Positions 8,464-16,259 of a DNA stretch of 64,000 bases are shown here, piece by piece; within the stretch, counting starts at the first letter, position 1, and every line of letters starts with the position of its first letter. Where the stretch lies: positions 1-64,000 of the forward strand of contig CAVVTG010000002.1 in NCBI GenBank assembly GCA_963751105.1. Direction: 5' to 3'. The translations under genes and the position numbers were made by a program. The DNA is from JACVRW01 sp963751105 (GTDB taxonomy: Bacteria > Actinomycetota > Thermoleophilia > Solirubrobacterales > Thermoleophilaceae). Under the pieces are notes generated by a model. It had not been told where the DNA came from and searched no databases. It worked only from the letters and a program-made list of their open reading frames with translations.

Positions 8464-9446
8464 CTCGTACCGACCGCCGCGCTGAGCGTGGCCGGCAGGT
8501 CGAAGTGCTCGAACACGGCGCCGCCGAAGGTGACGATCTCGGTGACGACCCCGTCCTGCACCCGCAGGACGTCGATCGCCAGCGGTTTGTACGCGGCGTC
8601 GCCCGGCTTGCGCACGTAGCCCGCGACCGCGGGCTGACCGTTGGCGCGGGTGACCACGCACCGCATGCTGCCGAACGCCTCCGATCCGAACCCGCCGTCG
8701 ATCCAGCCCTGCACGACCGTGCTTCGGCCGGTCCAGACGCCGGGCGTCGGCGGCATCGAGAAGCGGACGTCCGCGTGCATGAGCGCGGCCAGGCCCTCGG
8801 CGTCGGCTCGCTCGCCGCATTCGACGTAGCGAGCGAGCAGCTCCCGCTCGGCGGCGGTCGGCTCGGCGGCGTGTTGCCACGCCTCGCGGTGCTCGGGCAG
8901 GCTCTCCCGCAACCCAGCCCGCGCGCGCTGCAGCGCGGAGTTCACCGACGCCTCTGTCGTCTCGAGCAGCCGTGCGGTCTCCTTCGCCGAGCAGCCGAGG
9001 ACGTCGCGCAGCACGAGCACAGCCCGCGGCAGCGGCGCGAGGTGCTGGATCGCGGCGATGAATGCCAGCTCGACGGTCTCCTTGGCGAGCGCCACGTCCT
9101 CCGGGCCCTCGCGCCGGTCGGGCAGCTGTTCGAGGAGCTCGTCGGGATAGGGCTGCAGCCACGCAACCTCGCCGCTCGCGCTCGGCCGCCGCGGGCGCTT
9201 GTCGAGCGCGTCGAGGCAGGCGTTCGTCGCGATCCGGTACAGCCACGCGCGAACCGACGCGCGGCCCGCGTACGTCTCGCGCCGGCGCCACGCGCGCAGG
9301 AACGCCTCCTGGACGAGGTCCTCGGCCTCCTCGAACGACCCGAGCAGGCGGTAGCAGTGGACGTGCAACTCGCGGCGGTGCGGCTCGACGCGGGCGCTAA
9401 AGGCATGCTCGTCGAGCGGCCGGAGGTCTTCGGTGATGGAGCTCAT
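8460..9446 (-). CDS. ECF RNA polymerase sigma factor with C-terminal NTF2-like domain
   Basis: 328 residues, much longer than a minimal ECF sigma. Region 2 lies at about 20-90 (HCYRLLGSFEEAEDLVQEAF, WLYRIATNACLD) and region 4 at about 135-185 (LRDVLGCSAKETARLLE, SVNSALQRAR). Residues about 200-320 form a SnoaL/NTF2-like domain with the NGQPAVAGYV signature seen in SigG/SigJ-type ECF factors, where the extra domain replaces a separate anti-sigma factor in control. It is coupled to the MBL hydrolase at its 3' end. The start at 9446 gives full similarity from the first helix. No anti-sigma gene is adjacent. Confidence 0.9.
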   Translation of the reverse strand: MSSITEDLRPLDEHAFSARVEPHRRELHVHCYRLLGSFEEAEDLVQEAFLRAWRRRETYAGRASVRAWLYRIATNACLDALDKRPRRPSASGEVAWLQPYPDELLEQLPDRREGPEDVALAKETVELAFIAAIQHLAPLPRAVLVLRDVLGCSAKETARLLETTEASVNSALQRARAGLRESLPEHREAWQHAAEPTAAERELLARYVECGERADAEGLAALMHADVRFSMPPTPGVWTGRSTVVQGWIDGGFGSEAFGSMRCVVTRANGQPAVAGYVRKPGDAAYKPLAIDVLRVQDGVVTEIVTFGGAVFEHFDLPATLSAAVGTR

Positions 9447-9841
9447 AGTGGGTGTGACGGCGGTCGGCCCGAAAACTCATCACCCGGCGCCATGCAACGA
9501 CTCGAGGAGCGTTGCCGCGGTCGAAGGTGCTTCGTTGCGCAGAGTTCCACAGCACGACCCTCCAGTGCGTCGGCGTCATCATGGGCCGAGCGTTGCAGGC
9601 CAGGCAGGCCGTCCGTCCGTCCGTCCGCTCCGTTTGCCGCGGGACGCAGACGCCTACGGCGCACCGAGGGCTCGAATCCCTCCCCCTCCGCTTTGCCGCC
9701 AGTCCCACACGTGGCCGACAAGCAGGGCCGTCGCTCGCTCAAGCCCCGCTCCGCACGATAGTTCCGCGCCAGCGGCGCCCATGTAGGGTCCGTGCAGGAC
9801 GCGAGACCGACGCCGCGTGACTTCGACCGAGGAGGGGACCC
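9447..9841. other. Intergenic stretch with tRNA fragment 3
   Basis: It separates divergent genes. It contains a short CCGT microsatellite (about 9609-9628) and the third tRNA-Ser 3' fragment. No coding frame is supported. Confidence 0.5.
9655..9690 (+). pseudogene. tRNA-Ser 3' fragment 3
   Basis: 36 bases starting TACGGCGCACC match the variable-arm 3' strand, T-arm (GAGGG-CTCGAAT-CCCTC) and acceptor CCCCTCC plus G of the other two fragments, with one substitution in the T-loop. The anticodon arm is gone. The break near the variable arm matches where tRNA-Ser attachment cores often begin. Confidence 0.7.
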
Positions 9842-11056
9842 ATGGGATCTGGCCAACCTCAGGCGGTGCACGTCATCGGAGCGGGGCCGGTGGGTCTCAT
9901 GCTGACGGCGTTGCTCCAGCCCATGGATGAGTTCTCAGTGCGTCTCTACGAGAAGCGACGCGACTACACCCGCACACGAATGGTGCGGCTCGCGCCGTAC
10001 CTCGTGGCGGATTCAGTCGAGCTCTATCGAACGGATGCGATCGACGAAGACAGCATCGGTGCGATCTTCGATCCGGAGGAGCTCACCGAAGGGCTCGCGT
10101 TCCGTAACTCGATTCCCGCCGACCTGATGGGGCTTCTTCGCGACTGGGCGCTGGGGTTCTGCCCGCTCAACTCCATCGAGCGATCACTCAGCGATCTGAT
10201 CGATTCGCGCAGCTCGAATGCGGTGCAGCGGAACGCGGCCGTCGTCATCGCTGAAGACGCAGTGGCCATGCTCGAGCCCGGAGACATCCTGATCGACACC
10301 ACGGGCCGCAACTCGCTACTACGGGATCACTTGACGCCGGAGTCCGAGCAGCAGGATGACGGCGCGAACACACTCAAGATCCGGCTGGAGTACGCGCTCG
10401 TCATCACCTTCCTCTACGGCCAGACGTACGACTGCAACGAGTACTGCAAGTACTACAAGAACATCGAGAACGCGCACTACAAGTTCATCCCCATGGTCCA
10501 GCGGACGCACTCCGACGGCGGCGTCAGCCATGTGACGGGCATCGTCAACATCGCTGCCGAGGAATACGAGGCGATGCCGCCCCGATTCGACGGTGAGTGG
10601 CTTCGCAGCAACTTTCCCGGCGTTGCTCAGTCGACGGACCGTTTCATCGACAAGATCAAGCAGGAAACCAAGGGCGAGATACTCGGCGACCTCGATGTCG
10701 TCCGGATACCGCTCGATCTCTACCGGGCTCGCAATGCGACGGCCCGCCGGTGGCGAACGGCGGACCCCAGCGACCACCCCTTCGCCCGCTCGCCGGTCTT
10801 CCTGGCGGGAGACGCGGCCATCGGGTCGCCGTACTTTCAGTCGATCTCGCTTGGTTTCGAGTGTGCGATGTACCTGGCTGGACTCATGGCGCAGCGCGAC
10901 CTACCGGTCGGGGACATGCTGGAGCGCTATGAGCTGTTCATGTACAAGCAGTGGCTCCGGGTCTACATGCGCAGCAAGATGATCAAGCACAACAAGGACC
11001 TGTTCGAATCGATCGACGACCCACTCGCGCTCCTGGACAGGCTCCACATCTACTAG
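9842..11056 (+). CDS. FAD-dependent monooxygenase (KMO/PHBH-like)
   Basis: 404 residues with a good GAGGAGGGGA site. The Rossmann GxGxxG is VIGAGPVGL (residues 13-18), followed by an acidic EKRRDY for the ribose and by RMVRLAPY. The second FAD motif is FLAGDAAIG near residue 320, followed by SLGFECAMYLAGLM, as in kynurenine 3-monooxygenase and p-hydroxybenzoate hydroxylase relatives. It should hydroxylate a small aromatic or indole-type substrate using NAD(P)H and oxygen; the substrate is unknown. The middle of the protein is Tyr/Asn/Lys-rich (CNEYCKYYKNIENAHYKF) and the gene is visibly less GC-rich than its neighbours, which suggests transfer. The gene at 11108 follows in the same direction. 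Confidence 0.8.
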   Translation: MGSGQPQAVHVIGAGPVGLMLTALLQPMDEFSVRLYEKRRDYTRTRMVRLAPYLVADSVELYRTDAIDEDSIGAIFDPEELTEGLAFRNSIPADLMGLLRDWALGFCPLNSIERSLSDLIDSRSSNAVQRNAAVVIAEDAVAMLEPGDILIDTTGRNSLLRDHLTPESEQQDDGANTLKIRLEYALVITFLYGQTYDCNEYCKYYKNIENAHYKFIPMVQRTHSDGGVSHVTGIVNIAAEEYEAMPPRFDGEWLRSNFPGVAQSTDRFIDKIKQETKGEILGDLDVVRIPLDLYRARNATARRWRTADPSDHPFARSPVFLAGDAAIGSPYFQSISLGFECAMYLAGLMAQRDLPVGDMLERYELFMYKQWLRVYMRSKMIKHNKDLFESIDDPLALLDRLHIY

Positions 11057-11107
11057 TGAAGTACCGTGTCACGGCCAACCGCCGTCGATTCATGTGGGGA
11101 GCACTAC

Positions 11108-11374
11108 ATGCCGACCGTAATCGCGTATCACGAGATCGATGACAAGGACCACTGGCTTGCGTCCGATAATCGTGAGAAGTTCTTCGGGCCGCTGGGCGTC
11201 ACCGGCATCCGCGAGTTCGTGGATCCGCAGAACCCGGAGCGCGTGGCCGTGCTGATGGAGATCCCTGACATGGACCGTGTCATGGCCGCGCTCCAGACTG
11301 AGGACGCCGCCACCGTCATGTCGGAGGACGGTGTCCGGGCCGACACGCTTGTAATGCTCGTCGCTGCGAAGTAG
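11108..11374 (+). CDS. Small hypothetical protein, partner of the monooxygenase
   Basis: 88 residues from ATG 11108 with GGGGAG upstream. The pattern (MPTVIAYHEIDDKDHWLAS, FGPLGVTGIREFVDP, VAVLMEIPDMDRVMAAL, TLVMLVAAK) suggests a single ferredoxin-like alpha/beta domain of the dimeric alpha-beta barrel type. Relatives are common as uncharacterised actinobacterial proteins. It lies 51 bases after the flavoprotein, so co-transcription is likely; a role in the same pathway is inferred. Confidence 0.7.
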   Translation: MPTVIAYHEIDDKDHWLASDNREKFFGPLGVTGIREFVDPQNPERVAVLMEIPDMDRVMAALQTEDAATVMSEDGVRADTLVMLVAAK

Positions 11375-11434
11375 GCGTCGCCGGTCACCGGCGGCGGCGA
11401 AGCCCTCTGAGCCGTGGCGCCAGACACGATCGGG

Positions 11435-11531
11435 TTGGACGAGCAGCAGTCGCGTGACCTGGCGCTGATCTGACTTCTGCTTCCTGCGCCGACCTTCCCC
11501 CCTGCATTCCCCCGAGACCCAGACTCCAGCT
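11435..11531 (+). repeat. Island repeat, copy C (coding tail only)
   Basis: It begins with the in-frame tail LDEQQSRDLALI and stop and continues through the ACTTCTGCTTCCTGCGCCGACC spacer region to the C-run and GACCCAGACTCCAGCT. Unlike copies A and B it is not followed by a tRNA fragment. It marks the right edge of repeat-bearing sequence in this window. Confidence 0.65.
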
Positions 11532-11610
11532 TCCACTGCGGCTTAGGACGGCTTCGAGGGCCCAGTCCGGTTTAGGGGAAGCCGCGGCTCGGCTCTCGCA
11601 TCGCCGACCG

Positions 11611-11638
11611 GGGAGGGGGCCGGGAGCGGCCCCCTCCC
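11611..11638 (-). terminator. Strong hairpin terminator of the ferritin-like gene
   Basis: GGGAGGGGGCC and its perfect complement (11-bp stem, six-base loop) lie 16 bases past the stop of the minus-strand gene at 11655. There is no T-run on the minus strand. The same hairpin could also stop read-through from the plus strand. Confidence 0.7.
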
Positions 11639-11654
11639 TTGGCTCGAACGGTGT

Positions 11655-12680
11655 TTAGGCGTTGCTGAGCTGGCGCTCGGTGGCCTCGATGACGCCGGCG
11701 CGGTCCTTGTGCTTGCGCTCGTACGTGCGGACGTCCTTGACACGCTGGTCGTCGCCCTCGCCCAGCACGGCGCGGACTTCGTCGACTGAGAGCTCGTCGT
11801 AGCCCGGCCAGGGCTCGTCGCCCTGGAGGGTGTCGATGCGGCTGGTGACCGTGGAGCGGTTCTGGTTCCTCTGCTCGTAGGCGTTGACCTTGGCCAGGTC
11901 GATCTGGGACAGCTCGGTGAGCTTGTCCTGGACCTCGTCGGCGCTGAGCGAGTCGTAGTTTCCGATGGCCAGGTCGGACTCCGAGGCCACCGCGCCCTTC
12001 ACGGTGCCCTCCGCTCGGGCCACGCCGGGCACCTTGCGGGCCTGGCGGGCGGTGCGCTTGGTCTGGGCCGCGCTCTTGCGAGCCGTGCGCCTGGCCGCGT
12101 CGCCGGCCTCACGGACGGCGTCGGCGGCACCGGTCTTGGTGACCTCGTAGGAGCCCTCACCGTCGAAGTGCGCCCGGGCCATCGCGTCGGTCAGCCGCGG
12201 GATCTCCTTCAGTAGGCGGTCGAGCATCTTCTGCTCGTCGGCGAGAATCGAGCTCGCCAGTCGCTCGGTCTCGACATCGCCGGCCACGCGGGCCAGCCGC
12301 GCCAGCGCGGTGTAGGTCGCTATCTCGAGCGCCTCGGCGGCGCACGAATCCTTGGCGTTCTTGAGTAGCTTCTCCTCGCCGCCAGTGCCGCGCACCAGGT
12401 CCAGCGGGGTCTTGGTCAGCGCCACGGCCTGTCCAACGACCGACTCGACCACACCCAGCCCGAACTGCCACGGGTTGCCCTGCTGGCCCAGCTCGCGTCG
12501 ACGGTCTTCGACGCGGTCGGCATGAGAGCGGGTCTCCTTGAGATGCGTCTCCAGGCCCTTGCGATAGCTCCCGCTGGGGGTCATGGCGATCTGGGACTGC
12601 AACACCCGCGTCAGCGTCTGCTCGGAGGCATGCGCCTCATTCAAGTACTGCACCATCTTCTGCTGCTGCTTCTTAGTCAA
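11655..12680 (-). CDS. Ferritin-like DUF892 (YciF-type) protein with C-terminal repeats
   Basis: About 341 residues. Residues 1-165 form a DUF892/YciF four-helix ferritin-like domain with the expected acidic and His positions (LNEAHASEQTL, HLKETRSHADR, AAEALEIATYTAL, DEQKMLDRLL). An Ala/Arg/Lys-rich linker follows (about 190-235). The C-terminus has two related ~45-residue repeats, each YDxLSxDEVxxxL followed by VxxYExxxxxR. YciF-type proteins are stress-linked and are proposed to bind iron; the repeats may mediate binding to other proteins. TTG 12680 is preferred because GGAG sits five bases upstream; GTG 12686 is too close to it. The 2-TM gene at 12769 precedes it in the same direction. Confidence 0.8.
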   Translation of the reverse strand: MTKKQQQKMVQYLNEAHASEQTLTRVLQSQIAMTPSGSYRKGLETHLKETRSHADRVEDRRRELGQQGNPWQFGLGVVESVVGQAVALTKTPLDLVRGTGGEEKLLKNAKDSCAAEALEIATYTALARLARVAGDVETERLASSILADEQKMLDRLLKEIPRLTDAMARAHFDGEGSYEVTKTGAADAVREAGDAARRTARKSAAQTKRTARQARKVPGVARAEGTVKGAVASESDLAIGNYDSLSADEVQDKLTELSQIDLAKVNAYEQRNQNRSTVTSRIDTLQGDEPWPGYDELSVDEVRAVLGEGDDQRVKDVRTYERKHKDRAGVIEATERQLSNA

Positions 12681-12768
12681 AGTCACTCCAATCGAAGTCT
12701 GTGAAAACAGGCCCGGCGGCCCGGGACACCTGACGTGCCCACACACCGCCGGCGGGGTCCGAGACGGC

Positions 12769-13104
12769 TTAGCGGTCGCTGTTGCGCCCGCCGAGCTCCT
12801 CGGTGTAGGGCTCGCGGCTGCCGGCCTTTGCCAGCCCACGCGAGATGAAGTAGCCCGCGCCGAGAATCGACACGTACAACCAGGCCTGGCGAGCGATGAA
12901 CTCGTCGGTGCCGTTACCGGTGTCGCCACCGTCGATCACGGCCGCGCTGACCAGAATGGCCACGATCAGGCCAACCATCGCCCAGAACTCGGTCGTTTTG
13001 AACGCCTGCTTGGTCTCAGTAGCGAGCCGGCGAGCGACCCTGCCCACTGCCGACCCGTTTTCATCCACGGGCAGGCTGCCGCGGGTCACGTCTGTTGCTG
13101 CCAT
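12769..13104 (-). CDS. Small two-helix membrane protein
   Basis: 111 residues from ATG 13104 with AAGGAG seven bases upstream. An N-terminal cytoplasmic part (about 1-40) is followed by helix 1 (WAMVGLIVAILVSAAVI), an Asp/Gly-rich external loop (DGGDTGNGTDE) and helix 2 (AWLYVSILGAGYFISRG). Similar proteins occur widely in Thermoleophilia beside stress genes; no function is known. It is upstream of and co-directional with the ferritin-like gene, 88 bases away. Confidence 0.75.
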   Translation of the reverse strand: MAATDVTRGSLPVDENGSAVGRVARRLATETKQAFKTTEFWAMVGLIVAILVSAAVIDGGDTGNGTDEFIARQAWLYVSILGAGYFISRGLAKAGSREPYTEELGGRNSDR

Positions 13105-13479
13105 CAAGAAACTCCTTGGGGTATCCCCGGGCGGACCCGCGCGTTGCGAGGCGACCGGGGTAGTTGAGGGATAGTCGCCAGCGGGGACCCCGCAGGCTGC
13201 GAGGGACCGGCGTAATCGAGAGCAGAGCGCGCCGTTGCTAGTGAAGGCTCATACCTGTCGTCCCGGTACCCTCAGGGAGGGCCGCGTAAAAGTTTGGGGC
13301 AATCGACACACGGTTCTCCACGGCCGACGAGATGGAGGTGAGCCCGCGGTGGAACTGACCGTTAGACGGGCGCGCTCAGGCGCACTAGGACCACCCGCAC
13401 CGGACGGGGTTTCGGGTCTTCGGCCGGCGGGAGGGTGCCGCCAGGGTCGAGCATGGGCGAAATGCACGGGACGTGGCGT
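13105..13479. other. Intergenic stretch
   Basis: Upstream of the 2-TM gene and downstream of the TetR gene. It should hold the promoter for the 2-TM/ferritin-like pair, but no clear -10/-35 pair or hairpin stands out, and no coding frame is supported. Confidence 0.4.
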
Positions 13480-14133
13480 CTATTGCTCCGGTAGAAGGGC
13501 GGCCGCGAGCTGTTCGGCGACCCATCGCTCGTAGTGGTCGGCCTTCCATCCTCGGTCGCGCACGAGCGCGAGATAGGTGCGCTCGCTGGCGAGGGTCCAG
13601 ATGAGGTCGGTGGCCTCGCGGGCCGCTAGGCCTGGTTTGAGCTGCTTGCGGCGATGGAGGCTCCGGGCGAGCCGGCGTTGGGTCTCGTAGCGCCGCTGGT
13701 CGTGCTCGGCGAGCAGCTGTGTGGCTTCGGGGTCGGCGCCCGCGGCGGCCTCGAGCTGGGCGAATACGGCCGCCTCGCGGTCGCAGATCTGGCGGTGAAG
13801 GTGAGCGAACAGCGTCAGTTGCTCCCGTGGGTTCTGCTGGCGTTCCATGTCCTGCCAGCCGGAGCGGGAGGCGAGCGGCGTCGATTCGTCGTCGCCCCTC
13901 ACGGTCAGGTCGACGACTGCCCGGAGGATGTTGGCCTTGCTGCGTAGGTTCGCGTAGACCGTGGGGACAGCGACTCCGGCCTCTTCCGCGATCGCCCTGA
14001 TGGACGTCGCTGAGTAGCCCTCGCGTACGAACAGGCGGGCGGCCGCTTCGACGATTCGGCGGCGCGTCTCCCGCGCTTGGCGCATGCGGTTCGAGCTGTC
14101 GTAAGGGCGGTTCTTGACTGGGGAGGCCATCAT
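13480..14133 (-). CDS. TetR-family transcriptional regulator
   Basis: 217 residues. The HTH is at about 17-65 (TRRRIVEAAARLFVREGYSATSIRAIAEEAGV followed by VPTVYANLRSKANILRAVVD). The ligand-binding part is Gln/Arg-rich and of unknown specificity. Two ATGs (14133, 14130) are possible; TATAAG at 14141-14136 on the minus strand is so close that transcription may start at the second ATG and be leaderless. The divergent cupin gene and the palindrome between them suggest it represses itself and the cupin. Confidence 0.85.
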   Translation of the reverse strand: MMASPVKNRPYDSSNRMRQARETRRRIVEAAARLFVREGYSATSIRAIAEEAGVAVPTVYANLRSKANILRAVVDLTVRGDDESTPLASRSGWQDMERQQNPREQLTLFAHLHRQICDREAAVFAQLEAAAGADPEATQLLAEHDQRRYETQRRLARSLHRRKQLKPGLAAREATDLIWTLASERTYLALVRDRGWKADHYERWVAEQLAAALLPEQ

Positions 14134-14146
14134 TGCTTATAGTCAA

Positions 14147-14161
14147 CTCTATCGAATAGAG
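14147..14161. promoter_or_regulatory. Probable TetR operator
   Basis: CTCTAT-CGA-ATAGAG is a perfect 6-3-6 inverted repeat. It lies between the divergent TetR (start 14133) and cupin (start 14173) genes, next to the TetR -10 (TATAAG) and before the cupin ribosome site. The position suits blocking of both promoters. Confidence 0.65.
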
Positions 14162-14172
14162 GGGACTACAGC

Positions 14173-14622
14173 ATGACACTGGGAACTGCCGCCGCGTACG
14201 AGCTCGAGGCCGAAGGCGGAGAACGCTTGCAGTTCGGCGAAGTGGAGGTCGTCGTCAAGGCTTCCGCTGACACCACCGGCGGAGCATTCACGATCCTCGA
14301 GGAGAACGAACCAGTCGACACGCCGCTCCACGTACACGAGCACGAGGACGAGCTGTTCTACGTGCTCGAAGGAGAGCACGTCTTCCAGGTCGGCGACAAG
14401 GAGTTCCAGGCCGGTCCCGGCGGGCTCGTGTTCGCCCCGCGCGGTGTCCCGCACGCCCAGCGGCGGCTAGCGCCGCGAACCGGACGCATACTGGTGCTCG
14501 CATCGCCAGCCGGACTGGAGGGCTTCTTCCGGGAGCTTGCCGAGGCAGACCGCGTCGGTGCCATCGGCCCCGACAGCTACGCCCACGCCTCCGAGAAATA
14601 CGGCATCACCTGGCTCAGCTGA
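14173..14622 (+). CDS. Cupin-domain protein
   Basis: 149 residues, site GAGGGGAC. A single cupin barrel with the metal motif 1 as HVHEHEDELFYVLEGE (near 56-71) and motif 2 as APRGVPHAQR (near 94). The C-terminal helix EGFFRELAEADR is typical of quercetin-dioxygenase-like actinobacterial cupins. Substrate unknown. Likely under the divergent TetR. Confidence 0.8.
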   Translation: MTLGTAAAYELEAEGGERLQFGEVEVVVKASADTTGGAFTILEENEPVDTPLHVHEHEDELFYVLEGEHVFQVGDKEFQAGPGGLVFAPRGVPHAQRRLAPRTGRILVLASPAGLEGFFRELAEADRVGAIGPDSYAHASEKYGITWLS

Positions 14623-14682
14623 GCACGCCAACGCGGGGACGCGAGGCGCGGCTCCAACCGCCGAACAGAAAGGCCGGCGGTG

Positions 14683-15246
14683 TCAGTCCGACTCATCGCG
14701 GGCGCGCCTGTAGCGCCCGTAGATCACGCGCGAGCCGAACGTCCTGGTCTCGATCAGCTCCAGCGCAATGTCGTCGGTGACGGGTGGCAGGAACGGCGTG
14801 CCGCCACCGACGACGACCGGATAGCGGAACATGTGGAGTTCGTCGACCAGGTCGAGCTCGATCGCCTGCGCGGCCAAGCCGGCGCCGCCGACCTGGACGT
14901 CCTTGTCCGTCGCGTCGAGCGCCGCTTCGACCTCCTCGGCCAATGACGCCTCGGCGAGCCGGGCGTTGCCCTGGACGCTGTCGAGCGTGCGGCTGAAGAC
15001 GACCTTCGGGATCGCGCACCAGACGTCGGCGAACGTCGCCCTGAGCTCGTCCTCGCGCAAGGACGGATCCGTCTCCCACACCAGCATCGTCTCGTAGAGC
15101 CTGCGGCCGAGCAGACAACCGCCGAGCTCGCTTACCAGCGCGGTGTGGAAACGAAACAGCTCCTCGCCAGGGGCCCCCCACTCGAACGCGCCCTCGCGGT
15201 CGGCGATGAAGCCGTCCACCGAGGTGCTCATCGAATAGATCAGCAT
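14683..15246 (-). CDS. RibD C-terminal / dihydrofolate reductase-like protein
   Basis: 187 residues of the RibD_C fold: MLIYSMSTSVDGFIADREG at the start, a cofactor-loop LLGRRLYETM, VVFSRTLDSV, DVQVGGAGLAAQAIE and the late YPVVVGGGTPFLPP. These stand-alone proteins bind NADPH; true DHFR or RibD activity is not implied. A second member lies at 41385. Confidence 0.85.
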   Translation of the reverse strand: MLIYSMSTSVDGFIADREGAFEWGAPGEELFRFHTALVSELGGCLLGRRLYETMLVWETDPSLREDELRATFADVWCAIPKVVFSRTLDSVQGNARLAEASLAEEVEAALDATDKDVQVGGAGLAAQAIELDLVDELHMFRYPVVVGGGTPFLPPVTDDIALELIETRTFGSRVIYGRYRRARDESD

Positions 15247-15393
15247 GACTTCACCGCCTTCGGGCGGACGCGCAGGATGGAGGCGTGCTGCAGAACGTCT
15301 GTGCTCATGTGCTCTAGACCCCAGCCGAGTCGCAAAGTCATCGCGACTCCGCCACCAGCGGAGGCCGCCCGCCCCGTCCGTCGGGGCGCCCTC

Positions 15394-16197
15394 TCACTTC
15401 GAACGAGGTCGCCCGGTCAGGACCTTGGCTTCGTACTCCTCGGTCGGGGTGCCGCCGACAGCGTCGCGCACCGACTTCTTCAGCCGCTCGGTTCGGCGAT
15501 CGGGGCGGAAGCGGCGCTCGGCCTTGGCCTGTTTTTCCGGCCGGCGCGTCCCGTAGAAGCGACGCGCCCAGAACGACCCCGGCTTGGCCAGCCGCACGGC
15601 GCCGTATACAGCGAAGAAAGCTATGACAACCCCGGCCAGCCCATGGAAGAAACGCTGCTTGGCAAAGCAGACCAGGACCAGCGCGCCCCAGACCATGAAT
15701 ATCGCCACGGCCACGACCACCGCGAGGGCGCTGTCGGCGGTGACTTCGTAGGGAGCGGCCCCCAACAGGATCAGCCCCATGGCGGCCACCGCGATCAGCG
15801 TCGCATCGATCGAGCTGCGGCCCTGCTCGGTCCAGTAGACGTCGTCGAGGTGAAGCCAGAGCGCGAACTCGTCGATGGTCAGCCCTACGCCGATCCCGAA
15901 CGCCAACGCGCACAGCTCGTACCAGAACCCCACGTCGGTGAGGGCAAAGCTGACCACCCCGGCCACCATCATCGTGACGATTCCGAACACGTGGTGGTGC
16001 ACGTGCAGGCCGCCTTCGCTGACGATGCTTCCCGGCCACCACGGCACCCGGGGGCTGCGCATCAAGCGCGTGGACAACCGGATGAAGCCGAACGAGCCGA
16101 CGAACCCGACCAAGACAAGGAAGTGGTACTGACGGCCGTGCTCGACGAGCTGATCGTCCCAGAGCTCCGAGATAAACGAGGCCGTGGTGGTTCCCAC
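15394..16197 (-). CDS. Multi-pass membrane protein with HVHHH motif
   Basis: 267 residues with six or so helices (for example FLVLVGFVGSFGFIRLS, FGIVTMMVAGVVSFAL, ALAVVVAVAIFMVWGALVLV, GLAGVVIAFFAVYGAV). A conserved GGLHVHHHVFG sits at the start of helix 2 and GLTIDEFALWLHLDD after helix 3, a His/Asp/Glu arrangement that could bind a metal at the membrane. The tail of ~70 residues is basic. I know such proteins only as uncharacterised actinobacterial membrane proteins. Start GTG 16197. Confidence 0.75.
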   Translation of the reverse strand: MGTTTASFISELWDDQLVEHGRQYHFLVLVGFVGSFGFIRLSTRLMRSPRVPWWPGSIVSEGGLHVHHHVFGIVTMMVAGVVSFALTDVGFWYELCALAFGIGVGLTIDEFALWLHLDDVYWTEQGRSSIDATLIAVAAMGLILLGAAPYEVTADSALAVVVAVAIFMVWGALVLVCFAKQRFFHGLAGVVIAFFAVYGAVRLAKPGSFWARRFYGTRRPEKQAKAERRFRPDRRTERLKKSVRDAVGGTPTEEYEAKVLTGRPRSK

Positions 16198-16259
16198 CGG
16201 CCCCCACCCTACCGCTCGACTCGATCTCCACCTAAGGACATCCGTGTAGCTCTAGCGGG

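Noticed and set aside
9605..9632. Short CCGT repeats as a phase-variable tract
   Set aside because: Only a few units, not inside or directly before a supported gene, and no promoter is visible across it.
8505..9761. A long plus-strand frame opposite the ECF sigma gene
   Set aside because: Antisense shadow; the minus-strand sigma factor explains the codon pattern and the plus-strand protein has no recognisable motif.
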